Assembly: GCF_004295585.1 (NCBI RefSeq)
Contig: NZ_AP019400.1
Span: forward strand, 124,001 to 188,000
Direction: 5' to 3'
Source of the DNA: Cohnella abietis
GTDB lineage: Bacteria; Bacillota; Bacilli; Paenibacillales; Paenibacillaceae
Length of the DNA stretch: 64,000 nt
The position numbers were made by a program, and so were the translations under genes. Below are positions 27,053 through 35,886 of the stretch, piece by piece. Position 1 is the stretch's first letter, and every line of letters starts with the position of its first letter. The notes below the pieces were generated by a model, which was not told the DNA's origin, did not search any database, and saw nothing but the letters and a program-made list of their open reading frames with translations.

Positions 27053-27265
27053 TTAAATACGTACGTAAATCTTATGATCGTAAACAAGTTTATGCTTAGA
27101 TACTAAACGGGGAACCGTACCATAAATTGATGGATTCGACTACGCATAACTGCCCGATAGCTTAATCAAAGACAAACATCAAAATCAACACTGAATTTTA
27201 ACAGAGCCTATAGAATAAATTATTGTGGTAAAATTTTAGGATATAGTTACTGGAGGTATAACGAT

Positions 27266-27877
27266 ATGACAGTAAATCCGCTTGATGTGGCAAAACAGTT
27301 TAAAGAGCAAACTGGACTTGATGTTCCAACTATTATCCAACGATTTGAGAATATTACTAAAAAGTTGATAAAAAATGATATCAAACAATTAGTAGGTCCA
27401 GGAATATACCTTATTTGGGGAGAAAGGCTACTGAGAGACAAAGGAAAAGAGTTGCTCTACATTGGATAATCATCTGTGGCCGGTACTAGTGTTGGTGGTC
27501 GAGTATACGAGGAACTAACCTCAAAAAGAGCTACATTTATGAAAAATCTAATTGGTGATGGATATAAGCTAATCATTGAGAGTTCATATGACATATCTGA
27601 AGACTGGGTTCGACCAACTGAAGTGACAGTGCACACTTTTAATAAAAATGTGGATGCTATAACAGAAACTGAACGTCGGAGTATAGATGCGCTTGAATTA
27701 TATATATTAGCAAGAATCGAAGATAGCATTGGATATTTCCCCCTTTTTAACAGAGCCGGTTCTCATAATCGAAAAGGCAATCTTTCGAGGGAAGAGAAAG
27801 ATAGACAAGATTTTGAAGATGATTATCAATCGCGTACTAGATCAATTTATCTACCTGATGATAATGACGAGGAATGA
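27266..27877 (+). pseudogene. GIY-YIG nuclease interrupted by one in-frame stop
   Basis: One frame encodes a GIY-YIG endonuclease of about 203 residues: GPGIYLIWGE, then LLYIG, stop TAA at 27467-27469, then SS...SVGGRVYEE continuing in the same frame to 27877. Homologues normally have a polar residue such as Gln after YIG, so one C-to-T change (CAA to TAA) would explain it. The RBS TGGAGG precedes ATG 27266. Without readthrough, the catalytic Arg (GGRV) and everything after are lost. It is either a recent pseudogene, a sequencing error or a readthrough product. Confidence 0.75.
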
Positions 27878-28012
27878 ATAAAATATGTTTCCCAGCGAGA
27901 TTACCGTTCAATGTGCCGCGGCGGCCTCACGGTACTTGTTTTGAGTATTCGTCCCCTTTAGTTCAATCGTAAGGTTAGTCTTTTGGCAGTTTCTTGAGTT
28001 GAAAAAGCTCAA

Positions 28013-29108
28013 TTAAGGATTCCATAGTTTAATACCGCTCTCGGTTACGACATGGTCGGGAACCTTTATTCCTTCGTTAAATAGTGGGATCCGGCAGCGC
28101 CACGTGCCCTTTTTGGTCCGATCGGCGTTTTCTTGTTCGAAATCTTTTCCGCCATCCGACTTAAAGGATCGCTTATTTACAATGAACACACACGTAACCC
28201 ATTTGGATGCGTTGCGATGGATATTCCCCTTCTCTGGCCGGAAGAATGTAATTGCCGAGCGTACTTCCGTTGTGTATAAAATAACCGCAATGACCACAAG
28301 TGCATCCAAGCAATGGGCTTGAAGTGCCATATGCCAGTTGAGTGAAATGTTCTTGGATAAGGACGCCATTTTCCCTCGCGGTCTCGATCTCTTTCGCGTA
28401 AAATCGGTGAACATACCTGGTGTAACCGCCGTCCATCATAAATGCCATCTTCATTTCACCGGTGCACCGCAGGCACGGTCCCGTGATGATTTCCATGTAT
28501 CGCCGCCTCTTATGATGTTCACATTTAATGCACTTGGGGTTATAGCATAGATTCATTTTAGTAAAGGGCAATGGCGATTCATTCAATTTATCCAAGTCTT
28601 TATAGCTTTCCAGATGAATCTGCAAGACAAAGATGCCTTCTTGCTCATAATAATACATGGCTTGCCACGTAGGCTTGTGCGTCACGACAACTTCAATAAC
28701 AACACGAACCTGGCCATCTGAAGTAAACAGCGCGATGTCAGGTCTGGTCATCTCCATGGGGAATTCGAGCGCCACGCGAACGCACGATTTGATCAGATCC
28801 GCTACGTGCTCGCCCTTGCAATATGAGCAGTTCCACTTAAATAACAACGGTTCCGCTCTCAGGATGCGCTCCTCTATAAGCGTAGCCAATTGCTCCTTGA
28901 AGACCCGGTGCAGCATCGTCTCCGGCGTGCAGTCGTCGGACAATTGCAAATGGGCAAAATGCGGCCGTCGCAAACCCCGTTCTCCCTTGCGAAACAGCAT
29001 GGCGCCGTTGCATTCAGGGCAGAAATAGTCTTCTCCCTTCTCAGCGTTATCAATATGAACGATTTCACCGTCAGCCCTGCGAGTCAGAAAATGTAGCAAG
29101 TCGCTCAT
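28013..29108 (-). pseudogene. CoiA-like nuclease protein with a probable C-terminal frameshift
   Basis: CoiA-type protein of integrated elements. It has an N-terminal zinc-ribbon (YFCPECNGAMLFRKGE), LRRPHFAHL and TPETMLHRVFK, then a PD-(D/E)XK core (RPDIALF...VRVVIEVVVTH), two CxxC/CxxH zinc sites (KCEHH, CLRC) and a third ribbon (GCTCGHCG). The main frame stops at 28173 right after YVCVHCK. Removing one A from the AAA run at 28176-28178 would give CVHCNKRSF and continue for 50 more residues to a stop at 28013. So it is either shifted by one base or naturally shorter. The start is ATG 29108 with GGAG 9 bases upstream. Function in the element is unknown. Confidence 0.65.
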
Positions 29109-29294
29109 AAGATTTCTCCATCTTACGTTTTCCACCATTATATCCGAGTCTAACAAAATACTGCTAGTTTCAAATAAAATCTCCCGTTAATGCTACTCTA
29201 ACAAAAGCCGGAGCGCTCTTGGATTTAAGTACACTATGTACAAATTTGAATTACTAATGTAAGATCAAGTTAATGGAATAAATATGAACAGTCA

Positions 29295-29349
29295 GGAAGC
29301 ACCTGCACTGCGGCATCAGCCGCTCTGCTTGGTGCTTCTTTTTTTTCAT
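29295..29349 (+). terminator. Strong terminator with long loop
   Basis: GGAAGCACC pairs with GGTGCTTC, with an inner GCGGC/GCCGC stem, followed by TTTTTTT. No gene precedes it on this strand, so it may end a small RNA. Confidence 0.75.
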
Positions 29350-29373
29350 TTTTAAGTGAAGGAGGAAACATGT

Positions 29374-29664
29374 ATGAAAGTTATTGATCTACAAGACCAG
29401 CTTTATCGGAAGGGGCGATTTATTAGTTTATTCCTTAAGGAAGGTAAATGGTTACGTGGAAGGTTCCTTAACTGGTCGTTAATTGATGATAAGACATTTT
29501 TGTGGTATTTACTTATTGAAGATATTAACGAAGAAAAGGTGTGGTACATCCATGCATCAATTATTGAAACAATCAATGGATATCCCCCACCATCTACATA
29601 TTTACATCATCGGTCCGATGAAGAAGTAATAACCTTCATCGAGATGTCATTTGAAATGTATTAA
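29374..29664 (+). CDS. Small protein of unknown function
   Basis: 96 residues, no signal or membrane segment, with aromatic beta-strand pattern (RFISLFLKEGKWLRGRF, TFLWYLLIEDIN). This may be an SH3-like or Sm-like small barrel, but that is only a shape impression. The start is ATG 29374 with GAAGGAGG 9 bases upstream. It has its own terminator. Confidence 0.6.
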   Translation: MKVIDLQDQLYRKGRFISLFLKEGKWLRGRFLNWSLIDDKTFLWYLLIEDINEEKVWYIHASIIETINGYPPPSTYLHHRSDEEVITFIEMSFEMY

Positions 29665-29688
29665 TAGGTAGCATCTCTTCAAATTACT

Positions 29689-29725
29689 ACTAATACCGAT
29701 CATTGATCGGCATTAGTTGTTTTCT
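29689..29725 (+). terminator. Terminator
   Basis: ACTAATACCGATC pairs with GATCGGCATTAGT (one mismatch), then TGTTTTCT. Confidence 0.8.
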
Positions 29726-29731
29726 ATTGCT

Positions 29732-30304
29732 TTACCTTTGATGTACAATATCATCTTGATCCATGTCGTGGTTACCATCATACCGCTTGTTACATTCATG
29801 ATTGAAACAGTCAAAGATATTATCCTCCTGTTGTTGCATTGAATCTGGTTCGTTCATTTTATCTATTACCTTGGAAAAAACGATTTCTAAATTATCAATA
29901 ATCTCTTTGCTTTGTTCAACATCCACCATAGTTCTACGGTATATATTCCCTGAGTGATTTAGGATTTTGGTTTGATTAGTGATTTGACTCCTTTTGGATA
30001 TAAAAAATCTTTGGTTCTCTTCAGTCAGTTGGTCAATCGATGCTTGGTCAATTTTATTATCATTCTCATACGCAATAACTCGGTCAGATATCATCGATAT
30101 GCCTTCATAATACAAATCAAAAACATACTTATGAATCACCTGACTGTCCACAAGAGAATCAAACGCCGGATAATCAAACAAGTCAGTTAACCCCTTAGTG
30201 ATTTTTCGTATCTCTGCGATTAGTCGCTGTCTTACCTCACGTAGCAATTCCGTATTTTTTAGCAAGTTGATCGTAGCTGTTTTCAGTTGTTCGCTTGTTT
30301 GCAT
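29732..30304 (-). CDS. Helical protein of unknown function
   Basis: About 190 residues, predicted all-helical with Glu/Lys/Gln-rich heptad stretches, and a C-terminal acidic, His/Asp-rich tail (HECNKRYDGNHDMDQDD). No recognised domain. AAAGGAG precedes a GTG at 30313 and an ATG at 30304; the ATG is preferred. It lies at the edge of the candidate origin region and converges on the gene at 29374. Confidence 0.55.
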   Translation of the reverse strand: MQTSEQLKTATINLLKNTELLREVRQRLIAEIRKITKGLTDLFDYPAFDSLVDSQVIHKYVFDLYYEGISMISDRVIAYENDNKIDQASIDQLTEENQRFFISKRSQITNQTKILNHSGNIYRRTMVDVEQSKEIIDNLEIVFSKVIDKMNEPDSMQQQEDNIFDCFNHECNKRYDGNHDMDQDDIVHQR

Positions 30305-30494
30305 AGCATACACATCTCCTTTCCATTAATCACACCACGGAGATTATGTTTGCTACAATAATTGCAATGCAAAGCTGATGGCGTGTACTTTGGTTAGCGA
30401 ATTGTGAATCACGCCCTAATATATGTATGCATGCACGCGGGAATGTTCCGGTTTACCCAACTAACGTTTAATCAAGGTGGCTCATTTACAGCCA

Positions 30495-30830
30495 TTTTAA
30501 CCCCTCTATGGATACCATCCACGCTATTACATTTCTGTCGATCAACGAGGCTCATTATACCGTTAACAAGAGAAACATCTCGGAGAATAGCCATTAGATA
30601 GTCCTCCGCATATTCCCCCAGATCGGCATTCAGAATAATATATCCGGCAGTACATTCTCCTGGTTGGCCTGTATTCTCCCAAGTAGGCCGTGTTTAGTAC
30701 ATTTGATCATTGAGCAACATTGATGGTCGTTCTAACCCCTCTATGAATCCCTTCTCCCTCATTGAAACATGATTAATCAATGAGAGTCATGGGGTCACAG
30801 ACAAGAGAAGCCACTCGGAGAACAGTGATT
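30495..30830. repeat. Two imperfect direct repeats 235 bases apart
   Basis: Copies at about 30495-30600 and 30730-30830 share TAACCCCTCTATG, TCAAYGAGRSTCAT, ACAAGAGAA and CTCGGAGAAYAG at a constant offset of 235 bases. No coding frame is shared. They lie next to the candidate origin. Confidence 0.6.
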
Positions 30831-30955
30831 GGTATTCACATTTGGTGGGTAGGGCTAGCCTCGACCAATCGAACCCTACTCATCTGTACAGCCATATGAC
30901 TTCAGTGCTTTTACCGTTATATGTCACGCATTTGATTCAATACAACCAACGTTTC

Positions 30956-31317
30956 TTCTACTGAGTCGTCCACACTTTGGATTAAAGTGTTCAGACAAGT
31001 TCGGCAGGCTTTCTGTAGAATGCAGTAGAAGACGAGTAGAAGGGATTTCAAACAAACAAATAAAAAATTAAAAAATAAATAAATATATATGTTCTTCTAC
31101 TCTTCTACCGTTGCCTCATATTCACATTTATTTTTATATTTTTTACTCTCCCGGAACAGAAGAGTAGAAGAAATACTTGTCAAGATACCTGAACACTTCG
31201 ACTGCAAGGTTTCCGGCTGTTCTACAGCCCCTTTTACCAGAGAATTCACGGTGTAGAAGACAAAACAAGAGATTCCCGAAGGAACCTCTTGTAGGCAAAG
31301 CTATGCTTCACTTCTAC
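30956..31317. other. Candidate replication origin with GTAGAA iterons
   Basis: Ten copies of GTAGAA or its complement TTCTAC in 362 bases (starts 30956, 31015, 31025, 31036, 31095, 31103, 31164, 31220, 31253, 31312), often extended to GTAGAAG. They flank an A/T tract at 31047-31090. Chance would give well under one copy. The DUF927 ATPase gene ends at the border. The arrangement of iterons plus an unwinding element suggests an origin; that is inference. Confidence 0.6.
31265..31292 (-). terminator. Terminator-like hairpin after the DUF927 gene
   Basis: Minus strand ACAAGAGGTTCC, UUCG loop, GGAATCTCTTGT, then TTTG. Two mismatches. Confidence 0.6.
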
Positions 31318-33420
31318 TTAACTGATTGATTCAATAACTGCGCCCGTATCATTCCTCAGAAAGGTGGGCATACTTCTTCCCTGCGATGATGCAAAATCAC
31401 CCTTCTGAGTTGCCTCATTAATCGGATCATCCTCACAATTGCTTGTCGAAAGTTCTTTTTCAATTGCCTTGGTGTCCAGACGGTACATATAAGGGTAGTC
31501 CGTTTTTACTGTCTTGTCCTTGCTGCCCGAATTAATAATGTATGATTGCATCGACGTCTTCTGCGTCGTTTTTCCATTCTTAGCTTTCATAATGATGCCC
31601 ATCTTGCTCCATCCTTCAAGAACGGTCGTTACATTATAATCGCCCTTAGACAAGAATTCCTTCAATGCGGCAGGAAACACGGCGATATACTCTTTCGTGA
31701 TCGCACCTTTTTGCTCCTGATTAGCGTTTCCAAACGTAAAATGTTTGGTCTGATTCATAGATACATAATCCACAAACTCGGTTATCGCTTTTATGGCAGG
31801 AGATTTCCCTACCATGTTACCGTACACTGCGGTAGCAAACCCTTCCATGACGGCTGTTGTATTGACGATCACATCGAAGCATTGCTCAACAAGCATCGCT
31901 GTGAAATGGAGGGCCGAAAGGTAGCCGTTCATAAACGCAATTCGTTCTTTATCCATATGTCCGATGTCTTGGGCGCTAGCTTGTTGGTCATATACTGCCT
32001 TAAGTTGTTGATATTGTTCTTTCCATTGATCCCAGTCCTGCCTGTTCTCCATAACAAAGTTTATAAATACAGGCCCAGCAATCCCATGATATTTTTTAAC
32101 AATCTTCTCGTACGCCTTGCCTTTGGCTTTTGCTGTTTCTACATTACCAAATGGCGCTTGGTTTACTGTCATTAGTCGTCGTGTAATTCCATCCCTATTC
32201 AACAAGTCTACACTTTGGGATTCAGCCGATGATAGGATAATCCCCTGTAATACCCTTGTTTTACGTGTAGAACCCGTATTGTATGATTTCCCTTTACCTT
32301 GCTCGTTAAAGTAGTTATAGATGACATCGCTAATAATGGACTTCTCCAATTGGTTTTGACCGTCCTCAAGTACAAATACATGATTTTTGAAAAATGCAGC
32401 GAGTGGCTCAATATTGGCATATGATGATGACCACTGTAACTTTAACTTTTTAGGATCGCCGTCAATCGCAAGTGCCGCGTATTGTCCTAAAGACTTACCT
32501 GTTCCGGTTGAGTTCGCAACCTCTAACATGAACGAATCACACCCAATGATCGGCAATATCTTAGCGGCAAAACCCGTTAAAAACATCACAGTAGGAATCG
32601 GATAGTCTGCGAACAGAGCCAGAATATCTTGAACAAATTTGGACGCATCTTGAGGTCTACCATGTTGCTTGTAGCCCTCTAACATAACCTGCTCTTGTTC
32701 TCCCGGCGCTACAATGTCGAAACCCTTGATTCCATTGTAGATATAACGACTGAGCTTCGTATCTGTATATCCGAGAGTTAAGCATGTCTCTGACTTAGAG
32801 ATTGCACCTTGGATCAGTGCATTGTGATGCTCATATTTAACTAGAAAAGGGATTAAACGATTGATCGTAGATTTTCCCTCTTCATCGTACAGACCTTGAT
32901 AGCCCACATCTGCAATTGTGGCTGAGAATTTTTTTGCATCGATAAAGACAGATCGCTTCACCAACAATGAACTCCAAGTGCCGTCGAGGTTCTCAAAGAC
33001 GATCTCAATTTGTTCCGCTATATTACTTGCCGCGAGGCCTTTAATAATTCTATTAATAAAAATCGGCTTAATCCCACTTGGTAGCTGTGTCCCTGGCATT
33101 TGAGCCAATGTATTGACCGGCGCATTTGGATACAGGGCTACAACTGTTCGTTGGCTCGAGACCGGTCCAGCTTGAAGTACTTGAAATGTTGATCGAGAGC
33201 GCTTGATTACAATAAGTTGATCCCGTAATACGGTCTGTGAAATACCAGTAATCGCTTTAAGGTGCCTTATCAATTCGATTTTCTCTGTAATACCGAATTC
33301 TTGAAAGAGTTCCAAAATACTTTCTACCTGTATACTTGTCAGTTCTGCCTGAGATCCTTGCGTAAATCCTTCAAATAAAAAATCAATGTTTGAAATTGCC
33401 TCGCTTATATGAGTCATCAT
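31318..33420 (-). CDS. DUF927 helicase-like AAA+ ATPase
   Basis: About 700 residues. The N-terminal part (1-250) has no clear motif. The DUF927 core follows: Walker A NSTGTGKS near residue 309, a Walker B-like VFVLEDGQ near 360, GIILSSAESQ sensor region and RDGITRRLMTV arginine finger near 420. DUF927 proteins are superfamily 3-like helicase ATPases of plasmids, phages and integrative elements, commonly paired with a primase. A primase gene lies at 40.1 kb and a candidate origin at its 3' end. GGAGG precedes ATGs at 33420 and 33417. It probably unwinds DNA at the element's origin. Confidence 0.85.
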   Translation of the reverse strand: MMTHISEAISNIDFLFEGFTQGSQAELTSIQVESILELFQEFGITEKIELIRHLKAITGISQTVLRDQLIVIKRSRSTFQVLQAGPVSSQRTVVALYPNAPVNTLAQMPGTQLPSGIKPIFINRIIKGLAASNIAEQIEIVFENLDGTWSSLLVKRSVFIDAKKFSATIADVGYQGLYDEEGKSTINRLIPFLVKYEHHNALIQGAISKSETCLTLGYTDTKLSRYIYNGIKGFDIVAPGEQEQVMLEGYKQHGRPQDASKFVQDILALFADYPIPTVMFLTGFAAKILPIIGCDSFMLEVANSTGTGKSLGQYAALAIDGDPKKLKLQWSSSYANIEPLAAFFKNHVFVLEDGQNQLEKSIISDVIYNYFNEQGKGKSYNTGSTRKTRVLQGIILSSAESQSVDLLNRDGITRRLMTVNQAPFGNVETAKAKGKAYEKIVKKYHGIAGPVFINFVMENRQDWDQWKEQYQQLKAVYDQQASAQDIGHMDKERIAFMNGYLSALHFTAMLVEQCFDVIVNTTAVMEGFATAVYGNMVGKSPAIKAITEFVDYVSMNQTKHFTFGNANQEQKGAITKEYIAVFPAALKEFLSKGDYNVTTVLEGWSKMGIIMKAKNGKTTQKTSMQSYIINSGSKDKTVKTDYPYMYRLDTKAIEKELSTSNCEDDPINEATQKGDFASSQGRSMPTFLRNDTGAVIESIS

Positions 33421-33463
33421 GAAATCCTCCATTATGCTGTAATTTTTCTAATATGATCATGAT

Positions 33464-33811
33464 TCAATGCATTAAATTCCATAACAATACTTGCTTATCT
33501 GCATGGGCCATGAACGCCATTACAATAGCCGGCGGGACACGGTTATTATCCATCATCCGAAAGGTTCTGTATTCGACAGTTACGGCGCCGGAAGAACAGA
33601 ATAAATTCAATATGGCATGCTGTTCCCCGACCTCCAAGATGAAGTTCTTACCGCGATAAATATGATATCCTCCATCATTCACCGTGAATGCCGCCGAGTT
33701 TGTTGCGTTGACCATGTCGCTTAGCGCTTGATCAATCTGAGCCGTGATCAGAAAACCATAGCTGTGCCAACCCGTAGGCAGATAACTGAGGGGAATACAA
33801 TATAACCGCAT
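33464..33811 (-). CDS. Small protein of unknown function
   Basis: 115 residues, no signal, beta-rich (FTVNDGGYHIYRGKNFILEV). AAGGGGGTGG precedes ATG 33811. It lies 12 bases after the upstream gene's stop and 43 bases before the DUF927 start, so is probably co-transcribed with both as an accessory of replication. No family recognised. Confidence 0.6.
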   Translation of the reverse strand: MRLYCIPLSYLPTGWHSYGFLITAQIDQALSDMVNATNSAAFTVNDGGYHIYRGKNFILEVGEQHAILNLFCSSGAVTVEYRTFRMMDNNRVPPAIVMAFMAHADKQVLLWNLMH

Positions 33812-33823
33812 GACGCCACCCCC

Positions 33824-34441
33824 TTAACAGTTTATTAACCATGTTCCACTAATGAATTTTTTTGACTTGCTAAGATATTGAGTCGCTCTATTTGGAGTGC
33901 TTACTGCCGAACGATGCATCCAGTAATTGAAAGCTTTGAAATCCGCGTGAAGTACTTCGAGCTTATCTTCTGGAAAGAATCCATGTACAAGAAGCACAGT
34001 GAAGTAGGTTTCGGCTACGGGATGTCTCCACTTAGTCTTGCAGTTTCTGATAGACTTAACATACCAATACCACGCAAGTAGTACCCAGCCACGATAACTA
34101 TCGTTTGAGGTATAAGACCTTGCGATATTACCAAGGTATTCCGTCATCTCAGCATCATAAATCCCTGTTTCATCGACCAGACGACAGAGCATTTGTTGAT
34201 ACGAATACAACTTCATCTCAGCTGTTGCTGACTTATACCCAGATGCGGCACGTTTTAAATTGACCGCTTCTTCAAGTACTTTAAGGCTCTCGATCATGCC
34301 TGATTCAATGTAGTCAACTTCAAAATCTGACATTATTGGCTTTATTGCATCTAGGTACATCCCAAAATCCTTGCCAAGTACTCCCGCTTCTTTATCGCTT
34401 ACATCATTTGGTTTTACACTTACCGATAAATTAGTTTTCAT
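33824..34441 (-). CDS. Protein of unknown function, helical
   Basis: About 205 residues, mostly helical with many Trp and Tyr (RGWVLLAWYWYVKSIRNCKTK). The ATG at 34441 has GAAGAGG 9 bases upstream. The longer frame to 34540 runs through the hairpin at 34483-34560 and is rejected. Spacing suggests it heads a leftward unit with the 115-residue gene and the DUF927 ATPase. Possibly a replication accessory; no known family. Confidence 0.6.
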   Translation of the reverse strand: MKTNLSVSVKPNDVSDKEAGVLGKDFGMYLDAIKPIMSDFEVDYIESGMIESLKVLEEAVNLKRAASGYKSATAEMKLYSYQQMLCRLVDETGIYDAEMTEYLGNIARSYTSNDSYRGWVLLAWYWYVKSIRNCKTKWRHPVAETYFTVLLVHGFFPEDKLEVLHADFKAFNYWMHRSAVSTPNRATQYLSKSKKFISGTWLINC

Positions 34442-34477
34442 CCTGAACTGCCTCTTCCATAAGTGGATTTTTGAAAA

Positions 34478-34561
34478 CAAAAAAGCCGAACATTCAAGAA
34501 TAGCCGGGAAAGCACGCATTTCTCTGCGTACCGTTACCAACGATTCTGAACATTCGGCTTA
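34478..34561 (-). terminator. Large hairpin ending in TTTTTT upstream of the replication genes
   Basis: AAGCCGAA (34483) and TTCGGCTT (34553) form the outer stem, continued by TTCA/TGAA and GAAT/ATTC. An inner ACGCA/TGCGT hairpin fills the loop. The minus strand ends TTCGGCTTTTTTG, so it terminates or attenuates leftward transcription 40 bases before the next start codon. Confidence 0.65.
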
Positions 34562-34691
34562 GCGCCTTTACTTTGTTTCTAACTTCATTATACATCGCTT
34601 CGTTCATCGTACAAGTAGCTAGAATGCGCAAAAATCGCCATTCCCTGTCTGGACTGGAGCCGCCGCATATCTTATCTGATGAACTATAGTT

Positions 34692-34790
34692 GATAGTGCT
34701 ACGGCAGCACTATCGTAGCACTGGACATATTCCAAGTTATTACGCGACAATGTTCTGCGAATAGTGCCGCCGCGGCACTGTTTCAGCACT
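34692..34790. repeat. Two copies of a compound AGTGCY-N5-RGCACT site
   Basis: Site 1: GATAGTGCT, ACGGC, AGCACTATC (34692-34714), then AGCACT at 34717. Site 2: AGTGCCGC, C, GCGGCACT (34763-34779), then AGCACT at 34785. In both, the extra half-site follows the last one by 11 bases. A third copy is at 35851. Confidence 0.7.
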
Positions 34791-34813
34791 ATAACTGAAA
34801 TGGTGAATCTCTA

Positions 34814-35056
34814 TTAATTGAACTGAACATCAGCATGTAATTCTTCTTCGTCAAATCCTCCGCTTAATGCCGCGATAAGATCAGCCCCTTTATAGCAAAT
34901 TAAACCGTTAATACGCCTTGTTGGTACACCCTTCAATTTTCTATACCGCGTGACTCGATGGCATCCTAAACCGTCCTGTATCTGCTTCTTCGTATACAAT
35001 TCCTTGGGTTCGATTGAGCGGTAAAATGTTTCGATTTCATTTAATGTTTTGATCAT
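34814..35056 (-). CDS. Small helix-turn-helix-like protein
   Basis: 80 residues. ELYTKKQIQDGLGCHRVTRYRKLKG resembles a winged-helix/excisionase-like recognition unit, followed by a beta hairpin (PTRRINGLICYKGADLIAAL). Such proteins act as excisionases or plasmid copy regulators. AAGGAGG precedes ATG. It lies 13 bases after the upstream gene, so the two form one leftward unit. The compound sites downstream could be its targets. Confidence 0.6.
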   Translation of the reverse strand: MIKTLNEIETFYRSIEPKELYTKKQIQDGLGCHRVTRYRKLKGVPTRRINGLICYKGADLIAALSGGFDEEELHADVQFN

Positions 35057-35069
35057 GAATACGTCCTCC

Positions 35070-35603
35070 TTAGATTGAAAAGCTTTTGAATGCGCCTAGC
35101 AAACTTTTAGCTGCTTCCTTAGGATCAATAGGTTCAGCGGATGACGTGCTGTCACTGGCCAAATCGTCAAGTGCAGGCATGTCAAAATCTGAAGTATGAT
35201 CCTGTACAGGTGGAGCATACTGCCTACGTTGTTGGTTAGGCGGAGCGGCCGGCACCGGCGAACTGTACGAAACAACATTCTGGAATAACGCGCTTACCTT
35301 CTTATGTAAGTCCGGCGATTCCGTAATCAAGTCCAGTATCTTGTCTTTCCTAACGTACTGACCTTTCATGCCTTGAAGTTCCATGAACTTCTCGAATACA
35401 TCCGCTTGACTATCGGTAGAAATAAACTTGCCTTCCTCTGTCAGTACAATATCATGGTTAGCCAACGCTACTTTGGTTTCGACGCTATGAGCGATGTACT
35501 CTGAAACGTTGTCCGTTTGCTTTTTGATCGCATCGAGCATTTTAACGCGCCGCTTACCTGTAAAATATACATTTTGTCTCTCTGAAAACGACTTTATTGC
35601 CAT
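35070..35603 (-). CDS. Protein of unknown function in the plasmid-like core
   Basis: About 177 residues: a basic start (MAIKSFSERQNVYFTGKRRV), a helical middle, then a Pro/Gln/Ser-rich flexible tail (VPAAPPNQQRRQYAPPVQD) and a short conserved-looking end (KEAAKSLLGAFKSF). The order resembles single-strand-binding or replication-accessory proteins with a disordered linker and tip motif, but no OB-fold can be claimed. The ATG at 35603 is preferred over GTG 35612, which sits on top of the GGAGGAA site. Confidence 0.55.
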   Translation of the reverse strand: MAIKSFSERQNVYFTGKRRVKMLDAIKKQTDNVSEYIAHSVETKVALANHDIVLTEEGKFISTDSQADVFEKFMELQGMKGQYVRKDKILDLITESPDLHKKVSALFQNVVSYSSPVPAAPPNQQRRQYAPPVQDHTSDFDMPALDDLASDSTSSAEPIDPKEAAKSLLGAFKSFSI

Positions 35604-35850
35604 ATCAATCACTTCCTCCTAATGTCTATACCCCATTAAAATATGTGCCTGCAACATGGCGCAATTATTTGTAACCTGATGAAACATCAATTTTACGTCA
35701 GATCCTTTGCTACAAAGTGGTTCATTCATTTCACTATGTTATTCCTATATGATGTGATAAAAATATCAATTGAAGTATCATATTCCGTCTATAGAAATCT
35801 TTATGGGTAAAGCTGGAACGCCCAGTGTTAAGCTTAACAAGTGTTTTTTA

Positions 35851-35880
35851 CAGTGCTACAACAGCACTGGGTTTAGCACT
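35851..35880. repeat. Third compound AGTGCT-N5-AGCACT site
   Basis: CAGTGCT, ACAAC, AGCACTG, then an extra AGCACT 12 bases on. Same design as the sites at 34692 and 34763; located 122 bases upstream of parA. Confidence 0.7.
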
Positions 35881-35886
35881 ATTCTC

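Noticed and set aside
28173..28414. Separate gene for the 133-residue leftward frame 28013-28414
   Set aside because: Most of it overlaps the CoiA-like gene in another frame and has no ribosome site; only its last 50 residues look protein-like, which a frameshift explains better.
31546..32175. 209-residue plus-strand frame inside the DUF927 gene
   Set aside because: Antisense shadow of a clearly coding helicase gene.
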